DNA from: Mermis nigrescens
Lineage: Eukaryota > Nematoda > Enoplea > Mermithida > Mermithidae
Direction of reading: 5' to 3'
DNA length: 64,000 nt
NCBI GenBank assembly: GCA_036768485.1
Contig: JAVLUZ010000154.1
Coordinates: 41,695,646 to 41,759,645, forward strand
Below, piece by piece: positions 30,686-54,905 of the stretch. Numbering within the stretch: position 1 is the stretch's first letter; each line of letters opens with the position of its first letter. A model generated the notes under the pieces. That model had not been told where the DNA came from. It did no database searches and was given only the letters and a program-made list of their open reading frames with translations. Made by a program: the position numbers and the translations under genes.

Positions 30686-30764
30686 ATATTGCCAAGTGTA
30701 AAGTAAATTGGTATACTGCGGGCCGCGCGCTAAAAGTTTGTACATAGGATACACTCAACATACT

Positions 30765-31201
30765 CTGCAAATTTGAGCCCGATCCGACCGCCGGTTCGTG
30801 AAAAATCAATAAAATCAATAATCAAAGTTTCCCGGGAAACTCCATTCCCCAGGACTGTTCCAGTATGCCACCTCCCCTCCCTACGGGTAGGCCTAGGCGC
30901 CCTTTAGACCACCTCCACAGAATCGCTTAGGCTCATGGGAACGCTCCCACGGAGTGCTACCATCTCTTAGGCTCAAAATTCATCAAAAATCGATAATCAT
31001 AGTTTCCCGGGAAACTCCATTCCCCTAAGGACCCCCTGACAGGTCTGGACGGGTCCCCTCCCCCTTCATATCCTTCATCATTGCCTATCCTTAACCATTG
31101 CTCCCTGACCCCACCCCAGGGAGCACGTTTGGGCCCGCCCGCCTATGCTTAAGCACAGGCTATGTTATAGCATTGGTGCCAGGGTGACACGGATAACTAC
31201 T
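30765..31201. repeat. Right terminal inverted repeat of the Polinton
   Basis: Inverted partner of 21,053-21,500. It contains two GTTTCCCGGGAAAC palindromes (30,827-30,840 and 31,002-31,015) at the same about 175-bp spacing as in the left repeat, and a one-mismatch copy of the ATGCTTAAGCAT palindrome (31,145-31,156). Confidence 0.9.
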
Positions 31202-31329
31202 AACATGTAACCGACTGTGTTTACTGACTGATTTACTCTAATCATGCTAATTAAAAGTAGGGTACTAGCAAAGAAAAATGCTCCGATGAAACAAAAAAGA
31301 CGAATATACTCGGGATTGTGGATTATTAC

Positions 31330-31574
31330 CACACCTGGGCGTGGGGGGGTTTGGGGGGGTATGCACCCCCCCAGAAACCAAAATACCCTCCGCCAGAATT
31401 CAATTTTTGAAAATTTTTTTCGTTTTTTTCGCAATTTTTTGATGCCAATGGATAGTGCTTGATGAGAAACGTCGAAAAATGGTGTTTTTATCGCCATACC
31501 ACCATTTTTAAGGCCATTTTTTGACCTTCAAAAAATCTTGCACTCCCCCAGAATTTTTTTGCTGCCCACGTATG
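31330..31574 (+). mobile_element. MITE-A copy (245 bp)
   Basis: CACACCTGGGCG to CCCACGTATG with an exact 8-bp duplication ATTATTAC (31,322-31,329 and 31,575-31,582). It lies 130 bp outside the Polinton, within a repeat whose relatives are at 53.3-53.9 kb. Confidence 0.85.
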
Positions 31575-31853
31575 ATTATTACGATGTAAAAGGAAAGGAC
31601 TGGGAAAAAGCTACCTATGTGTATGCCTATGTCGCAAAATCTCTTAAAACTCTCCAAACAACGCAAATAATCTAAGTATATTCTGCGGCCTCTGAAAAAT
31701 GTGAACTTCTTTTAGTCATTTTCAATGCTTCACATAAGAATGTGTAAACACGATCAAAAATGTATATTTTTTTGTAAATTGTTTGCAAGCTGCAACGCCG
31801 ACTTGCTTCGTATCGTAATTAATAGAAAACTAAAAACAAATTATAAGTGCAAC

Positions 31854-32033
31854 CAGTGGCGGATCTAGGATTTTCCTAAGGGGGGGCGGTACCCCTAAGG
31901 GGGGGCGGAACCCTGACTTGGGCGGAAAAATTAGCCGTTTTGACCCAAAAATCGCTCAAAAATCCTTAATTTTTCGCATTTTTTTGGGCCAATTGGGGGG
32001 CGGCCGCCCCCCGCCCCCCTAAATCCGCCCCTG
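31854..32033 (+). mobile_element. MITE-B copy (hAT-type, 180 bp)
   Basis: Ends CAGTGGCGGATCTAGG and the complement of CAGGGGCGGATTTAGG, GC-rich poly-G/C interior and an exact 8-bp duplication AGTGCAAC (31,846-31,853 and 32,034-32,041). Confidence 0.88.
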
Positions 32034-32605
32034 AGTGCAACTGTATCCAAATATGTTTTATTTTGTTATCATAAGCATTATAGCAAGCAAACATGGCGTC
32101 AATTGGTTAGTGGACACACTCATTGCGGTCATGCAAGTGTATTTACATGTGATATGTTTCACATAAGCTTATACGGTTCCTTACTGCTGTAAACCAACAA
32201 TTTCTTTGATTGTCTTGAATGCATAGATATTGCGTAGCTAATTTGCTGCTTTTTCAATCGTTTTTTGGTTAGTTTATTTCAATCTGCAGGCCGCAGAATA
32301 TACTTCGATTTTTTGCGTTGCTTAGAGAAAGTCTGATTTTTTAAGAGATTTTGCGAAGTTAGGCATGTATGTACATAAGTAGCTTTTCCCTAGTCCCCCT
32401 GTCACGCCCACTTCCCGTCTTATTAATTATTCGTAACGTTTAACTTAAACTCGCCAATTTTTCCTCGATTTTTCTAATTGAACTTTGCGCGGTCTATTAA
32501 TGAATTAGGTTTGAGGGCAATCCTGCGTTTGCATGCTTTGATAGGATAACAACAATGAATTAAGTATTTATTATTTTTCATGAGAATCAAATAAAAACAA
32601 CCAAA

Positions 32606-32787
32606 CAGGGGCGGATTTAGGGGGGCGGGGGGCGGCCGCCCCCCCATTGGCCCAAAAAATGCGAAAAATTAAGGATTTTTGAGCGATTGGAGTCAAAACA
32701 GCTAATTTTTCCGCCCAAGTCAGGGTTCCGCCCCCCCCCCTTAGGGGTACCGCCCCCCCCCTTAGGAAAATCCTAGATCCGCCACTG
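32606..32787 (-). mobile_element. MITE-B copy, opposite orientation (182 bp)
   Basis: Inverted relative to the copy at 31,854, with its own exact 8-bp duplication CAACCAAA (32,598-32,605 and 32,788-32,795). Confidence 0.88.
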
Positions 32788-32795
32788 CAACCAAA

Positions 32796-34890
32796 TTATT
32801 CAATAATTCGACGTGAGTGTTAGCTAGGCGGAAAAGAAGGCGTAACTGTGGATTCAGATTGCGCTAGCAATGATTAGCTAAAGCGTCGGTGATTATGATC
32901 GGTTGATGCATGCAATAAGGCTGACACCGGGACTTCAGGCTGGGACAAACAATGACCAGACGAGACAAAGGTAGGAAGAGCCAAAGTACAACGGGCGGCG
33001 CCGCATACCTTCCGTTACGTGAGCAAAATTTTACCCACACTGGTTTCCCGGATCTTCCGCTCTGTATCGCGTGTAGTACTAACCGACTACTCGGCCTATT
33101 GCTCACTTTACGCGATAATATTCAATATAATTGAGAAACAATATAACATTAACCTCACCATTTCAAATTGTGTAGTAGCACCTCTGCTACAAAAGCTTTG
33201 AGTCGCGCCGCTTTTATAGGAAAATCGGCGAGCGCAGGTGTTGTTTTGTTGACTCATTTTTGGATATCTTTTGCTCACCTGTTCTTGCGTTTGCATCTGT
33301 CTGCATGCGTTTTTTGCGCAGTCTGGTGTTTTCTGATATTATAAGTGATGCGGGAAGCTTAAATTAAAACATTGGCGCTGAATTCAATGACAATATTTGT
33401 TCTGCATGAAATTAGATTTACGCTCAGATTGCACAATGTAAGAAAATAGAGCCATCTAACTGGATGATATTTTGTAGCAATTTTGTTGATCTTGCTTCTG
33501 CAAGAATGATCGAAGTAAATGAGTTTTGTAGGAAAGACATCGATTTGTTTCAAATTTCAGAAAATCAAGAATGAGAGAATATAGATGGGCAGCACTAAAT
33601 CTAATGCTGGGTCAAAAACATCGTTTTACATAAAAAATTACTAAAAAACAAAAAAATTCAAAAAAAATCATCGTACCGTGTTCAAGAGCTTTTCTAGCAA
33701 TTTTTTAGTATTGTTTCGGCGCGAGTGATCGAAATAAAGTAAATAAGCATTGTTGGAAGAACATTGATTTGTTTCTAATTTCAGAAATCAGAAATGCCTG
33801 AGTTTAAAAATTAGCAATTTGCAGCAGCAAAATTCCAGAAAAACGTCGAAGCAGACTGTTAAGTCAAAATTATGTGCTGTAAAGCTTACAGAAATACATG
33901 TACCTGCGCTACAGTACACTCAGGACAAGACATGCTTAGTATGGGATTTGGGGGTTGAAACATTACGGTGCCTTTCTTGGGCCTATAGTAGTGGATGCGT
34001 AACCAAAACACCGTCTTCTAGAACATATAAAAAGATTCAGAAAAAAATCAAAAGTCGAATAAATTTTAAAAATTATAGTTAGAAAACGAGTATATGGCGG
34101 TGAAGCGCCGGAAATTTGTCACTTTCAGGCAAACAGATGGCTAAAAAACGATTTAAAAAGCACCTTTTCTGCGAATTTTCAAAAACTTTTGAAAAATCGC
34201 GGATTCTAAGGGACGACTTTTTTGCATTCGGCAAAGATTTTTCCCGATGAACAAAGACTTTTTGGGACCGACTTTGTAGATGTACAATGATTTTCGGGAA
34301 GGCAAAAATTGTAAAAAGGTACTAAATTTTCAAAAATTGTCCGTCGAAATGAGTAATTGTCTTTATAATGGCAGAAATTGCATTTAGAAATAAAAAATGT
34401 AAAATTTTTCGCCGTTTTGACATGATCTTTAGTATTTTTTCTCGTCAGAAATTCTGAAATTAGGTAAAATACGCTAGCAAAGGTCGAAAAAGCATGTTTT
34501 ACCGCACTGAAACCGCTACTGTGTTATATTGTTCGTACATTTTCCCGGAGAGAGGTGGACTCATAGATGCACAAGGTCAGGGTGAGCGAAATCCCGAAAC
34601 AGTAAATTTAACGTTCACGATCTGTTAACGACCAAAATAGTCTATAAAACGTCTTTTCGTGGTCATATCACATTTTTAGTCCATTTTGACTGCATTATAT
34701 CACTTTTGACACTAAAACATGCAAAAATTTATTAATTTTGGGTTGAAAGTAGTAATCTTGTGCGAAGCGCCACAAAAATTGACGTTTTTGTTTTTGACCT
34801 CAGCAATGCAAAAAACGTTTTATGAGCTCAAAAATCGCCCGACAGTATCTGTTCGTCTGACCCTTCAGGATAGATAGTGTGGATAAAATA
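32796..34890. other. No gene recognised
   Basis: Open frames of 60-98 codons without motifs. From about 34,080 to 34,560 the sequence repeats the AAAGACTTTTTGGGACC / CGCCGAAAT motifs seen at 2.7-3.8 kb and 40.8-41.5 kb. Confidence 0.4.
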
Positions 34891-35246
34891 TAATGGATAG
34901 CGCCTCGATGAGAAACGTTTTTTCACCATACCACCATTTTTTAACATTTGAAAAAACCTTGCGCACCACCATAGAACTTTGGTGCCGCCCACCTACAGTA
35001 ATACCCCCTCGCTCCCCTATGTGTATGTATGGGTGGACTCCGTAGGTGGGCAGCACCGAAATTCTGGGGAGGGGGGCGGTTGGAAAAATTTGGTAAAAAA
35101 TGGTCTTAAAGGTAGTCGTATGGCGAAAAAACACCATTTTTCGACGGTTCTCATCGAGCACTATCCAATAGCATCAAAAAATCGCTAAAAAGCAAAAAAT
35201 TTCGAAATTAGAATTCTAGGGGGTGCATACCCCACGCCCACGTGTT
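34891..35246. mobile_element. Two MITE-A pieces, opposite orientations
   Basis: A forward 3' half (about 34,891-34,993) ends in GGTGCCGCCCACCTA. A reverse copy (about 35,041-35,246) runs from GTAGGTGGGCAGCACC to CACGCCCACGTG, with a near duplication (GTGGACTC/TTGGACTC). Confidence 0.65.
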
Positions 35247-35441
35247 GGACTCACCCGCCAAGGTCATGTATGCTCAGGACTTAATAATAATGCTGCCACA
35301 ATTTATTCGAACGAAATACCAATCGCAAGAAAACGCATTGCGCGAGACGAGTCGTTAGAAGATAAAAGAATGAAACGAAGCGAAAAAAGAAGCTAAAAGC
35401 ATATGGCTGAAGCAATCAATGAGTCACGAAATAAAAGCAGG

Positions 35442-48335
<12,894 letters not shown>

Positions 48336-48773
48336 TGTAGTCTGTTTCATACAAGTTTGGGCATAAATTTTGTAATCTATGTACATATCCGACAATAAGC
48401 TGATGACAGATTGCGATTATAGTGTAAGTGAGGGAAGTCTAATAACTGGGCAGGTCCGAAGAACCGCCACCGGCCAGTGTACGGACGCTTGCGCGGGCCG
48501 AACTAGCATCCAAACAAAATTGCACTATTTCAACCAAAAATGAAACGTCTGGACGGGTTAAAGCACACGTAAGTAACCCGAGCGAAAACAAGCTGACGGG
48601 AAAGCTGTAAAAAATGGCAACGCGTGAGCTCGATGAGCATGTGGGTGCACCGCACTTACAGTAGCATTGATTTGATATATTTGTACAAAATTATCGTAAT
48701 CCGTCGACTCACTTTCGGAAAAAAATTTTAAAGTTTATGCCCACTAATGTGAAACAAACTATAATTTTTGACG
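48336..48773. mobile_element. MITE-E copy with an internal insertion
   Basis: The left half (TGTAGTCTGTTTCATACAA ..., 48,336-48,432) and the right half (about 48,695-48,773, ending GAAACAAACTATA) are separated by about 260 bp of unrelated sequence. Confidence 0.5.
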
Positions 48774-49184
48774 CCGATTTAAATGGTGCATATTATATTT
48801 TATGAAACAGAATACCTATTCGTTGTGTAAAGTGAGTGCAAAGTACCAAAAAATTCATCGCTTTTGTCAAATTTTACAGGGTCTATCATTTTTGATCATA
48901 ACTTAGGGTCATCGCAATTAAATTCAATAATTCTTTTTTTTATTTGAGAGATTAATAATTTTTACATTTTTTCAAATAATTGAAATTGACATACCTGCTC
49001 TGCAGTGTGAAAAATTGTTTTGAATACAAATAAAATCAAACAGGTATGTGGATACAAACTGCACAAATCTGTACGTGTGTACGCACACATGTTGGAGTGG
49101 GTGCTATTGTGGCCTCAAAGCAGGTCTCCATAACGTGTACATACCCATATTTCCAGGCTTGAAAGTAAGATTGTGTCTCAAGAG

Positions 49185-49549
49185 CCCCACCAGTCCCAAC
49201 AGCCCCACCGTCCCAACAGCCCCACCAAAAATCCCAACAGCCCCACCCGTCCAAACAGCCCCACCAGTCCCAACAGCCCCACCGTCCCAACAGCCCCACC
49301 AATAATCGCAACAGCCCCACCAATCCCAACAGCCCCACCAATCCCAACAGCCCCACCGTCCCAACAGCCCCACCATCCCAACAGCCCCACCGTCTCAACA
49401 GCCCCACCAATAATCCCAACAGCCCCACCAGTCCCAACAGCCCCACCAGTCCCAACAGCCCCACCGCCCCACTGATAATCCCAACAGCCCCACCAATTCC
49501 AACAACCCCACCAATCCCAGCAGCCCCACCGTCCCAACAGCCCCACCAG
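49185..49549 (+). repeat. CCCCACC-type minisatellite
   Basis: About twenty units of the form CCCCACCAGTCCCAACAG / CCCCACCGTCCCAACAG (15-18 bp). Long Gly/Trp-rich and Pro-rich open frames on both strands come from this repetition, not from a gene. Confidence 0.9.
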
Positions 49550-49832
49550 CATACGTGGGCAGCAGGAAAATTCTGGGGGTGCAAGATTTTTCAAAGGTCA
49601 AAAAATGGCCCTAAAAATGGTGTTATGGCGAGAAAAATACCATTTTCAACGTTTCTCATCAAGCACTATCCATTGAAATCAAAAATTGCTAAAAAACAAA
49701 AAAATTTCAAAAATTGTATTCTGGGGGTATTTTGGTTGTTTTTTTGGGGGGGGGGGTATTTTGGTTTTTGGGGGGTATTTTGGTTTCTCGGGGAAGGGAG
49801 TGCACACCCGCCCCCAACCCCCACGCCTAGTG
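49550..49832 (-). mobile_element. MITE-A copy at the edge of the minisatellite
   Basis: Starts CATACGTGGGCAGC directly after a minisatellite unit. Its right end (CCCACGCCTAG) has no matching duplication, so the right junction has been rearranged. Confidence 0.75.
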
Positions 49833-49974
49833 AGATAAAATGACAGAGAAATGTGCTGAAAATGGAATTGTGGGGGTCTACCATAATTTAGGGGATTTCC
49901 AGAATTTCGGGTTGGGGAAATAAACTCAAAACATCCCCTCCCCCACGCTTACGTGTGGTTGGAACAGTGCGACT

Positions 49975-50297
49975 GTTGGAATGATAGGACTGCTGGAACG
50001 GTTGGACTGCTGGGATTGGTGGGCTCTTGGGACTGGTGGGGACGGTAGGGCTGTTGGGATGGTGGGGCTGCTGGGATTCGTGGGGCTGTTAAGATTATTG
50101 GTGGGCTGTTGGGACGGTGAGGCTGTTGGGACTGGTGGGACTGTTGGTACTGGTGGGGCTATTTGGACGGGTGGGGCTGTTGGGATTTTTGGTGGGGCTG
50201 TTGGGACGGTGAGGCTGTTGGGACTGGTGGGACTGCTGGTACTGGTGGGGCTATTGGGACGGGTGGGGCTGTTGGGATTTCTGGTGGGGCTGTTGGG
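49975..50297 (-). repeat. Inverted copy of the minisatellite
   Basis: The same units in the opposite orientation (GGGGCTGTTGGGACGGTGGG). With 49,185-49,549 it forms a large imperfect inverted repeat around the MITE and 140 bp of other sequence. Confidence 0.85.
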
Positions 50298-50362
50298 ATA
50301 TCACCGAAAGTGACATGACGGCGAATAGACCAATTCGGAAGAAAAACACTCTCTAATTTTGC

Positions 50363-50941
50363 CCAGTTGCAATATCGCAGATTAGCGCGATCTCGAGATT
50401 ATCTCAAACTTTTAATCGGTAACTCGGTTGCAATAAGGTCGCGCATCTCGAGCTCGAGCTAATCGTGAGTTCGCGAATATTTCGAGCTCGAGATAATTGC
50501 GAGAGTGTTGCAATAAAAGTTTGTCAATTTTTAATCCCGAACTCGCGATTAACTCGTAATGGTAAAGTTAATCCTGCTCGTGAGCAGGATTAACACACAC
50601 AAAACATAGAGCGTTTTGCGAATTCAAAATGAGCGTTCGTCGACTTTTCATTCGTGCATATGATTAACTGGTAAAGCGACACTGCAAATTTATGCCGCTC
50701 CGTTTTTACAATGGTTATTCTTCAAAGAAACTATTGTCGTGTAGATTGCACGTTATTGCACATAAACAAAAAACTTTGAGATTATCCCGAGTTTCGCGAT
50801 TAAAGTTTGAGATTAGCTGAGCGCGACATCGAGATTTATATTGCAACTGGTTTATTCTAATCAGAGAGCTCGCGCTCAGCTTATACTCAGCGTTAAGGAT
50901 TTAATACCGAGCTCGCACAGCATTAGATATTGCAACCGGGC
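50363..50941. mobile_element. MITE-F (GTTGCAATATC ends, about 580 bp)
   Basis: Inverted ends CCAGTTGCAATATC and the complement of CCGGTTGCAATATC, with CTCGAGCTCGAG-rich subterminal repeats. The centre has a 28-bp near-perfect palindrome (GTTAATCCTGCTC, GT loop, inverse; 50,567-50,594). No clear target duplication. Confidence 0.6.
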
Positions 50942-51004
50942 CCTGCAGTATGCACACCCACAAGCGTACCTCATTACTACAATAGGTGGGTATCACTATC
51001 AGCC

Positions 51005-51174
51005 TATAGTCGGTTTCATATAATTTCGTGCATAAATTCTAATAATTTTCATCCACAGTAAGCCGAGGATTCGCGATAATTATACATCAGATCAATGCTA
51101 AAATCGCAACCTGTCAGCTTATTGTTGGAGACAGTTTTAAAATTTATGACCGAAGTTGTGTGAAACAGACTATA
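51005..51174. mobile_element. MITE-E copy (170 bp)
   Basis: TATAGTCGGTTTCATA to GAAACAGACTATA, inverted ends of about 35 bp. The most complete of three copies. Confidence 0.65.
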
Positions 51175-52435
51175 ATTGGAGAGGGTCCAAAATAGAGCGA
51201 AATCGCCATATGTAGCACTTAAAATTCAATTTTGGGGTTTATCGTTTTTAGGGGCCCATGACAACCTCCAGGCCCATGTGCAATGGAAGACAACACTGAA
51301 GCGTAACTTATTACACTAAATTTGGCGGGTCGTTCTAAAAATGGGATACACCTGTAAGGGCCGTCCCAAAAATGGGATAGACATTTATTGATGGCCGTTC
51401 CGAAAATGAGACATTTTTCCTCGTTACCATCTAGAAAGATGAAAAAATTGGGGGTACTAGTACTATTTGAATGATGGGGAATCTGATTATCAATGTGAAT
51501 TAAATTCGAATGAACTTTGATATTTTAGAGGCTCATATATAAGGGTTAAAATAGCAAAAAAATTTTCTTAGTCTTCTGAAGTGCATGCACTAATTAATTT
51601 CATGTGTGGTCTTAGCGCAAACGATGACCCGCATGTATAAAGTTACCAACATATCGACGTGTTGACTCAAAATTCTATCAATTTAATGATTTTATACTTT
51701 TTTCCGCGCTCCACTTGTTGCTCAAATAGTAGGTATAATGCTTTTTCTTTTTTCCTCAAAAATTCTCCGATAACACTGATACTGAAGCATTCCTCAGCAC
51801 ACTATGTTCTTTTTAAATATGTTTAATTCAAAAAGTGGTCCTTTGATTTTTTTAAAAAGTTTTTATAGAAAAATCCCTTATAATTTTTGGCAACATATTA
51901 CATTGTGAACTGCGGCCCACATTTTTTTTAAAATAGAAAGAAAATATCTTGGCATTGCCTAAGACAAAATCTCACAAATTTTATAATTTCTCAGCTCACC
52001 ACGTTCTCATTAAAGGTCTCTTACCTAGTGACCACTTGCTCAGTATAATTTTTTGCACGAATAAGCCCCTGATAACAGTCAACGACACGATGTAATAAAA
52101 AAGACTGCCCGCGTTTAGTATTGGTGAAATGTTCTGACATTCTGAAGCCAACTCGTCAACTTTTAATCATTTCTTATCATATCATGTTTCATTCAAACAT
52201 CTATTGCTTGAAAAGTGGCGCTACCTATAATATACTTGGCCACCTTTCTTCTTATATGTTTATCACAGCGAGTGAGAAGTTTTCTCCCCCCCTCACAGCA
52301 ACAACGGCATACTCCTGGGAGGTGCGGTTCTTTTTAACGGTAGTTAATTGAAAAACTCGATGTACCATTCTTTATCTTTTGTTTACACTTAATACCGAGT
52401 TAGCAATGAGTGTGTAAAGTGTAAATCGAAAAATC
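51175..52435. other. No gene recognised
   Basis: AT-rich. A short tandem of GGGCCGTCCCAAAAATGGGATA-like strings occurs at about 51,325-51,410. Frames such as 52,121-52,351 lack motifs. Confidence 0.4.
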
Positions 52436-53222
52436 GAATGATTTGCGGAGAGCCAATTTTTTTAAAAATGTTGCCCCCGAGCTATAGATTACGAATCTGA
52501 CCTTAAAATTTCTTAGCACCCAATGGTTGTTGCACAAAAATGTAAAGTACACGGATTTTTTTACTCTTCGCGTGTTTTCAGGTTATTTAACTCAATTTTG
52601 GTTTCTGTGCAGTCCAATTGGTTTTATAATGTAGAGGGTTACAATATCTCAAGGACCATTTGTTTTCTCTTTTAACGCAATATTTCTTGATCTGTGATCG
52701 TTTTAGTGTAAAGGGTACGAGACGAAAAAGGAAATTTCTCAGCTACTCCGCTAAGTAGGCGGAACATGCTAATTATGCTTAAAATGTGCCCTAACATTAG
52801 CGTTACAGATCCCAGTTTATTTTGTTCCTGTACACCCAATATTGCGTTATTAGCACAAGTGTAAAGTTTACACTGAGAAGCATTTTTGCGCCCAGAGCAT
52901 TGGGTATCAAACAATTTGCGGAGGGCCAATTTCATTTTTAAAAATGTTGCCCCCGAGTTGCGGATTACGAAGTGACATTGAAATTTCTTTACACTCAATG
53001 GTTGTTGCACAAAAGTGTAAAGTATACGGGTTTTTTACTGTTAGCGTGTCCTAACGCTTATTTAACTCAATTTTGTTTCTGTGCAGTCCAATTGGTTTTA
53101 TAATGTGAAGGGCTACAATATCTCAGAATGTAAAATTTTTTTCTCTTTAAACGCAATATTTCTTGATCTGTGATCATTTTAATGTAAAGGGTTCGAGGCG
53201 AAAAAGAAATTTCATCAGCTAC
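52436..53222. repeat. Direct duplication of about 300 bp, period about 475 bp
   Basis: 52,440-52,740 and 52,915-53,222 share the same order of segments (GCCAATTT...ATGTTGCCCCCGAG, ATTACGAA, CCCAATGGTTGTTGCAC-like, GTGCAGTCCAATTGG, CGCAATATTTCTTGATCTG). The GTAAAGTTTACACTG motif also links it to 19.5-21.0 kb, the left flank of the Polinton. Confidence 0.7.
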
Positions 53223-53289
53223 TTGCACCCCTCCCCCAGAATTTTGGCGCTGCCCACCTATGGATATGTGGCCTGAATCATTAAATAAA

Positions 53290-53960
53290 AGAAGGGAACT
53301 AGCAAAGAAAAATGCTCCGATGGAATAAAAAAGGTGAATATACTTGAATTTCTTCATTGTTAAAGATGTAAAAGGAGGGACTAGGGAAAATTTCTCTATA
53401 TGCGCAGAAGCCATAGGAATGTGCTAAACAGTTAGACTTCCCCTAAACAACGCAAAAATCGAAGTATATTCTGCGGCCTATGCGCGTTTCTGCAGATTTT
53501 CAGTAGTAATTTCTTTAACGATGGAGAGTATTTGGATTACTTTATTTTGGAAAAAAAAGAAATTTTTTTGTGGTTTTTCATGCAAACTATTGAGTTGGCC
53601 ATGAAGGTGTAAAGTTTACACTATTATCTTTTACGCCAGAGCATTGTGGGAGGTTAAGATTTCATTAAATAAATAATGCATTGATTATTTAATAGTCATG
53701 GAAGTGTCTTCAATGCTCTCTTGCGAAACACTTGGGAACATTTTGTGACTACACCCTCATTTTTCACAGGCCGTAGAATATACTTCGATTTTTGCGTTGT
53801 TTAGGGAAGTCTAAATGTTTAGCACATTCCTGTGGCTTCTGCGCACATAGGGAAACTTTCCCTAGTCCCCTCCTCTTACATCCTTAACAATGAAGAAATT
53901 CTTTTTTGTTACATCGGAGCATTTTTCTGTGCTTTGTAATATTGATGAGGGCCTGCGGCG
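53290..53960. repeat. Inverted repeat pair (GGCCGCAGAATATACTTCG ends)
   Basis: 53,300-53,492 and 53,766-53,935 are inverted copies ending in GGCCGYAGAATATACTTCGA. Half-units also flank the right side of the Polinton at about 31,230-31,705 and 32,285-32,400. Confidence 0.65.
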
Positions 53961-54726
53961 TGCATATATGCGCTATATCAGAAATAGTCGAAAAAATTGA
54001 AGTCAATTTTGCTAATGTTTTATGTTTCTAATCATATTCAAGAATATCGAAGAGATACTGTTGTTTAAATTGAATTAATAAAATGAAGAAATTATTCATA
54101 TTTCAAATAAAAAAAGAATTATTCAATTTAATCTCGGTGATCATGACATGAGTTATGGAAAAATGCTATACTCTCTTAAATTGGACAAAATCGATCATTT
54201 TTATTACTTTACACTCACTTTACACAGTGAACTTTCGTTTTCAAGAAGGGTGATTTCCACCAACTCAGCGTCAAAAACTACATATTATTAGTTAAAATTA
54301 GGGAATTTATTTTTTGATTTGTCCATGCTCAGTGCATGGCCGGGCTCTGAATCTTACAGAAAGTTACTCTAAAAAAGGGGTCTCGTAAAAGTTGTGCACG
54401 AAAATCAATTTTCGGATGCGGTGAGCAACAGAGCCACAAAATTGATTTTCAGGCATTCTCCAGTATCACAATTTCGCATTATCTGTAGAACACACGAATA
54501 TACTGTCACATATTACTTGTGTGTGGTAGTCGTCATGTAACTTTAACCCAATATTGTAGTCGATTTACATCGATTGAAAATTGCCCGCTACAAGATAAAT
54601 AGACTGTAGAAGGAATAATCGAAGAATATAGTGGAAAAATCGGATTCAAGATAAAGAATTTGTTTCTATCTTTCTTTGATTTAAGTCAAGTTTTCAACTT
54701 GTTTATCTTTCACACAACCTTACGGA

Positions 54727-54897
54727 CAGGCACGTAGCTGGCCGTCCTATTTTGGGGGGACCAACACCAATGTTTGGGAGAACTAAGCCTAAAAAAGCTA
54801 AAAATAAAGCACAAAATAACGTTTAAAAAGTCCTAATTTCCAATTTTTCTGAAATTTGGGGTCCGAGCCCCCCATTTACCCCAGAGATACGTGCCTG
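54727..54897 (+). mobile_element. MITE-C copy (hAT-type, 171 bp)
   Basis: CAGGCACGTAGCTGGCCGT to GAGATACGTGCCTG with an exact 8-bp duplication CTTACGGA (54,719-54,726 and 54,898-54,905). Confidence 0.88.
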
Positions 54898-54905
54898 CTT
54901 ACGGA

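Larger units (their letters stand above)
21053..31201. mobile_element. Polinton/Maverick virus-like DNA transposon, 10,149 bp
   Basis: Complete element bounded by inverted repeats that begin AGTAGTTATCCGTGTCACCC, with 5'-AG and CT-3' termini and an exact 6-bp duplication. Gene order is: polymerase N-terminus (-), Cys-rich protein, paralogue A, integrase, paralogue B, 21-bp array, TBP (-), ATPase, hydrophobic small protein, PX-type protein, pVI-like protein, major capsid, protease, penton and paralogue C. At 10 kb it is shorter than typical 15-20-kb Polintons because most of DNA polymerase B is missing. Integrase and penton are broken here, while TBP, ATPase, capsid and protease are open. One MITE-A copy is nested at 29,809-30,076, so the Polinton arrived before that MITE was active. 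Confidence 0.95.
21047..31207. repeat. 6-bp target-site duplication of the Polinton (AACATG)
   Basis: AACATG occurs at 21,047-21,052, directly before the left inverted repeat, and at 31,202-31,207, directly after the right one. Six-base duplications are the Polinton/Maverick hallmark and reflect its retroviral-type integrase. Confidence 0.9.

Noticed and set aside
49036..50313. Long Gly/Trp-rich and Pro-rich open frames (up to 182 codons) on both strands
   Set aside because: They are translations of the CCCCACC minisatellite in several frames at once; no splice sites, no motif and no flanking gene structure.
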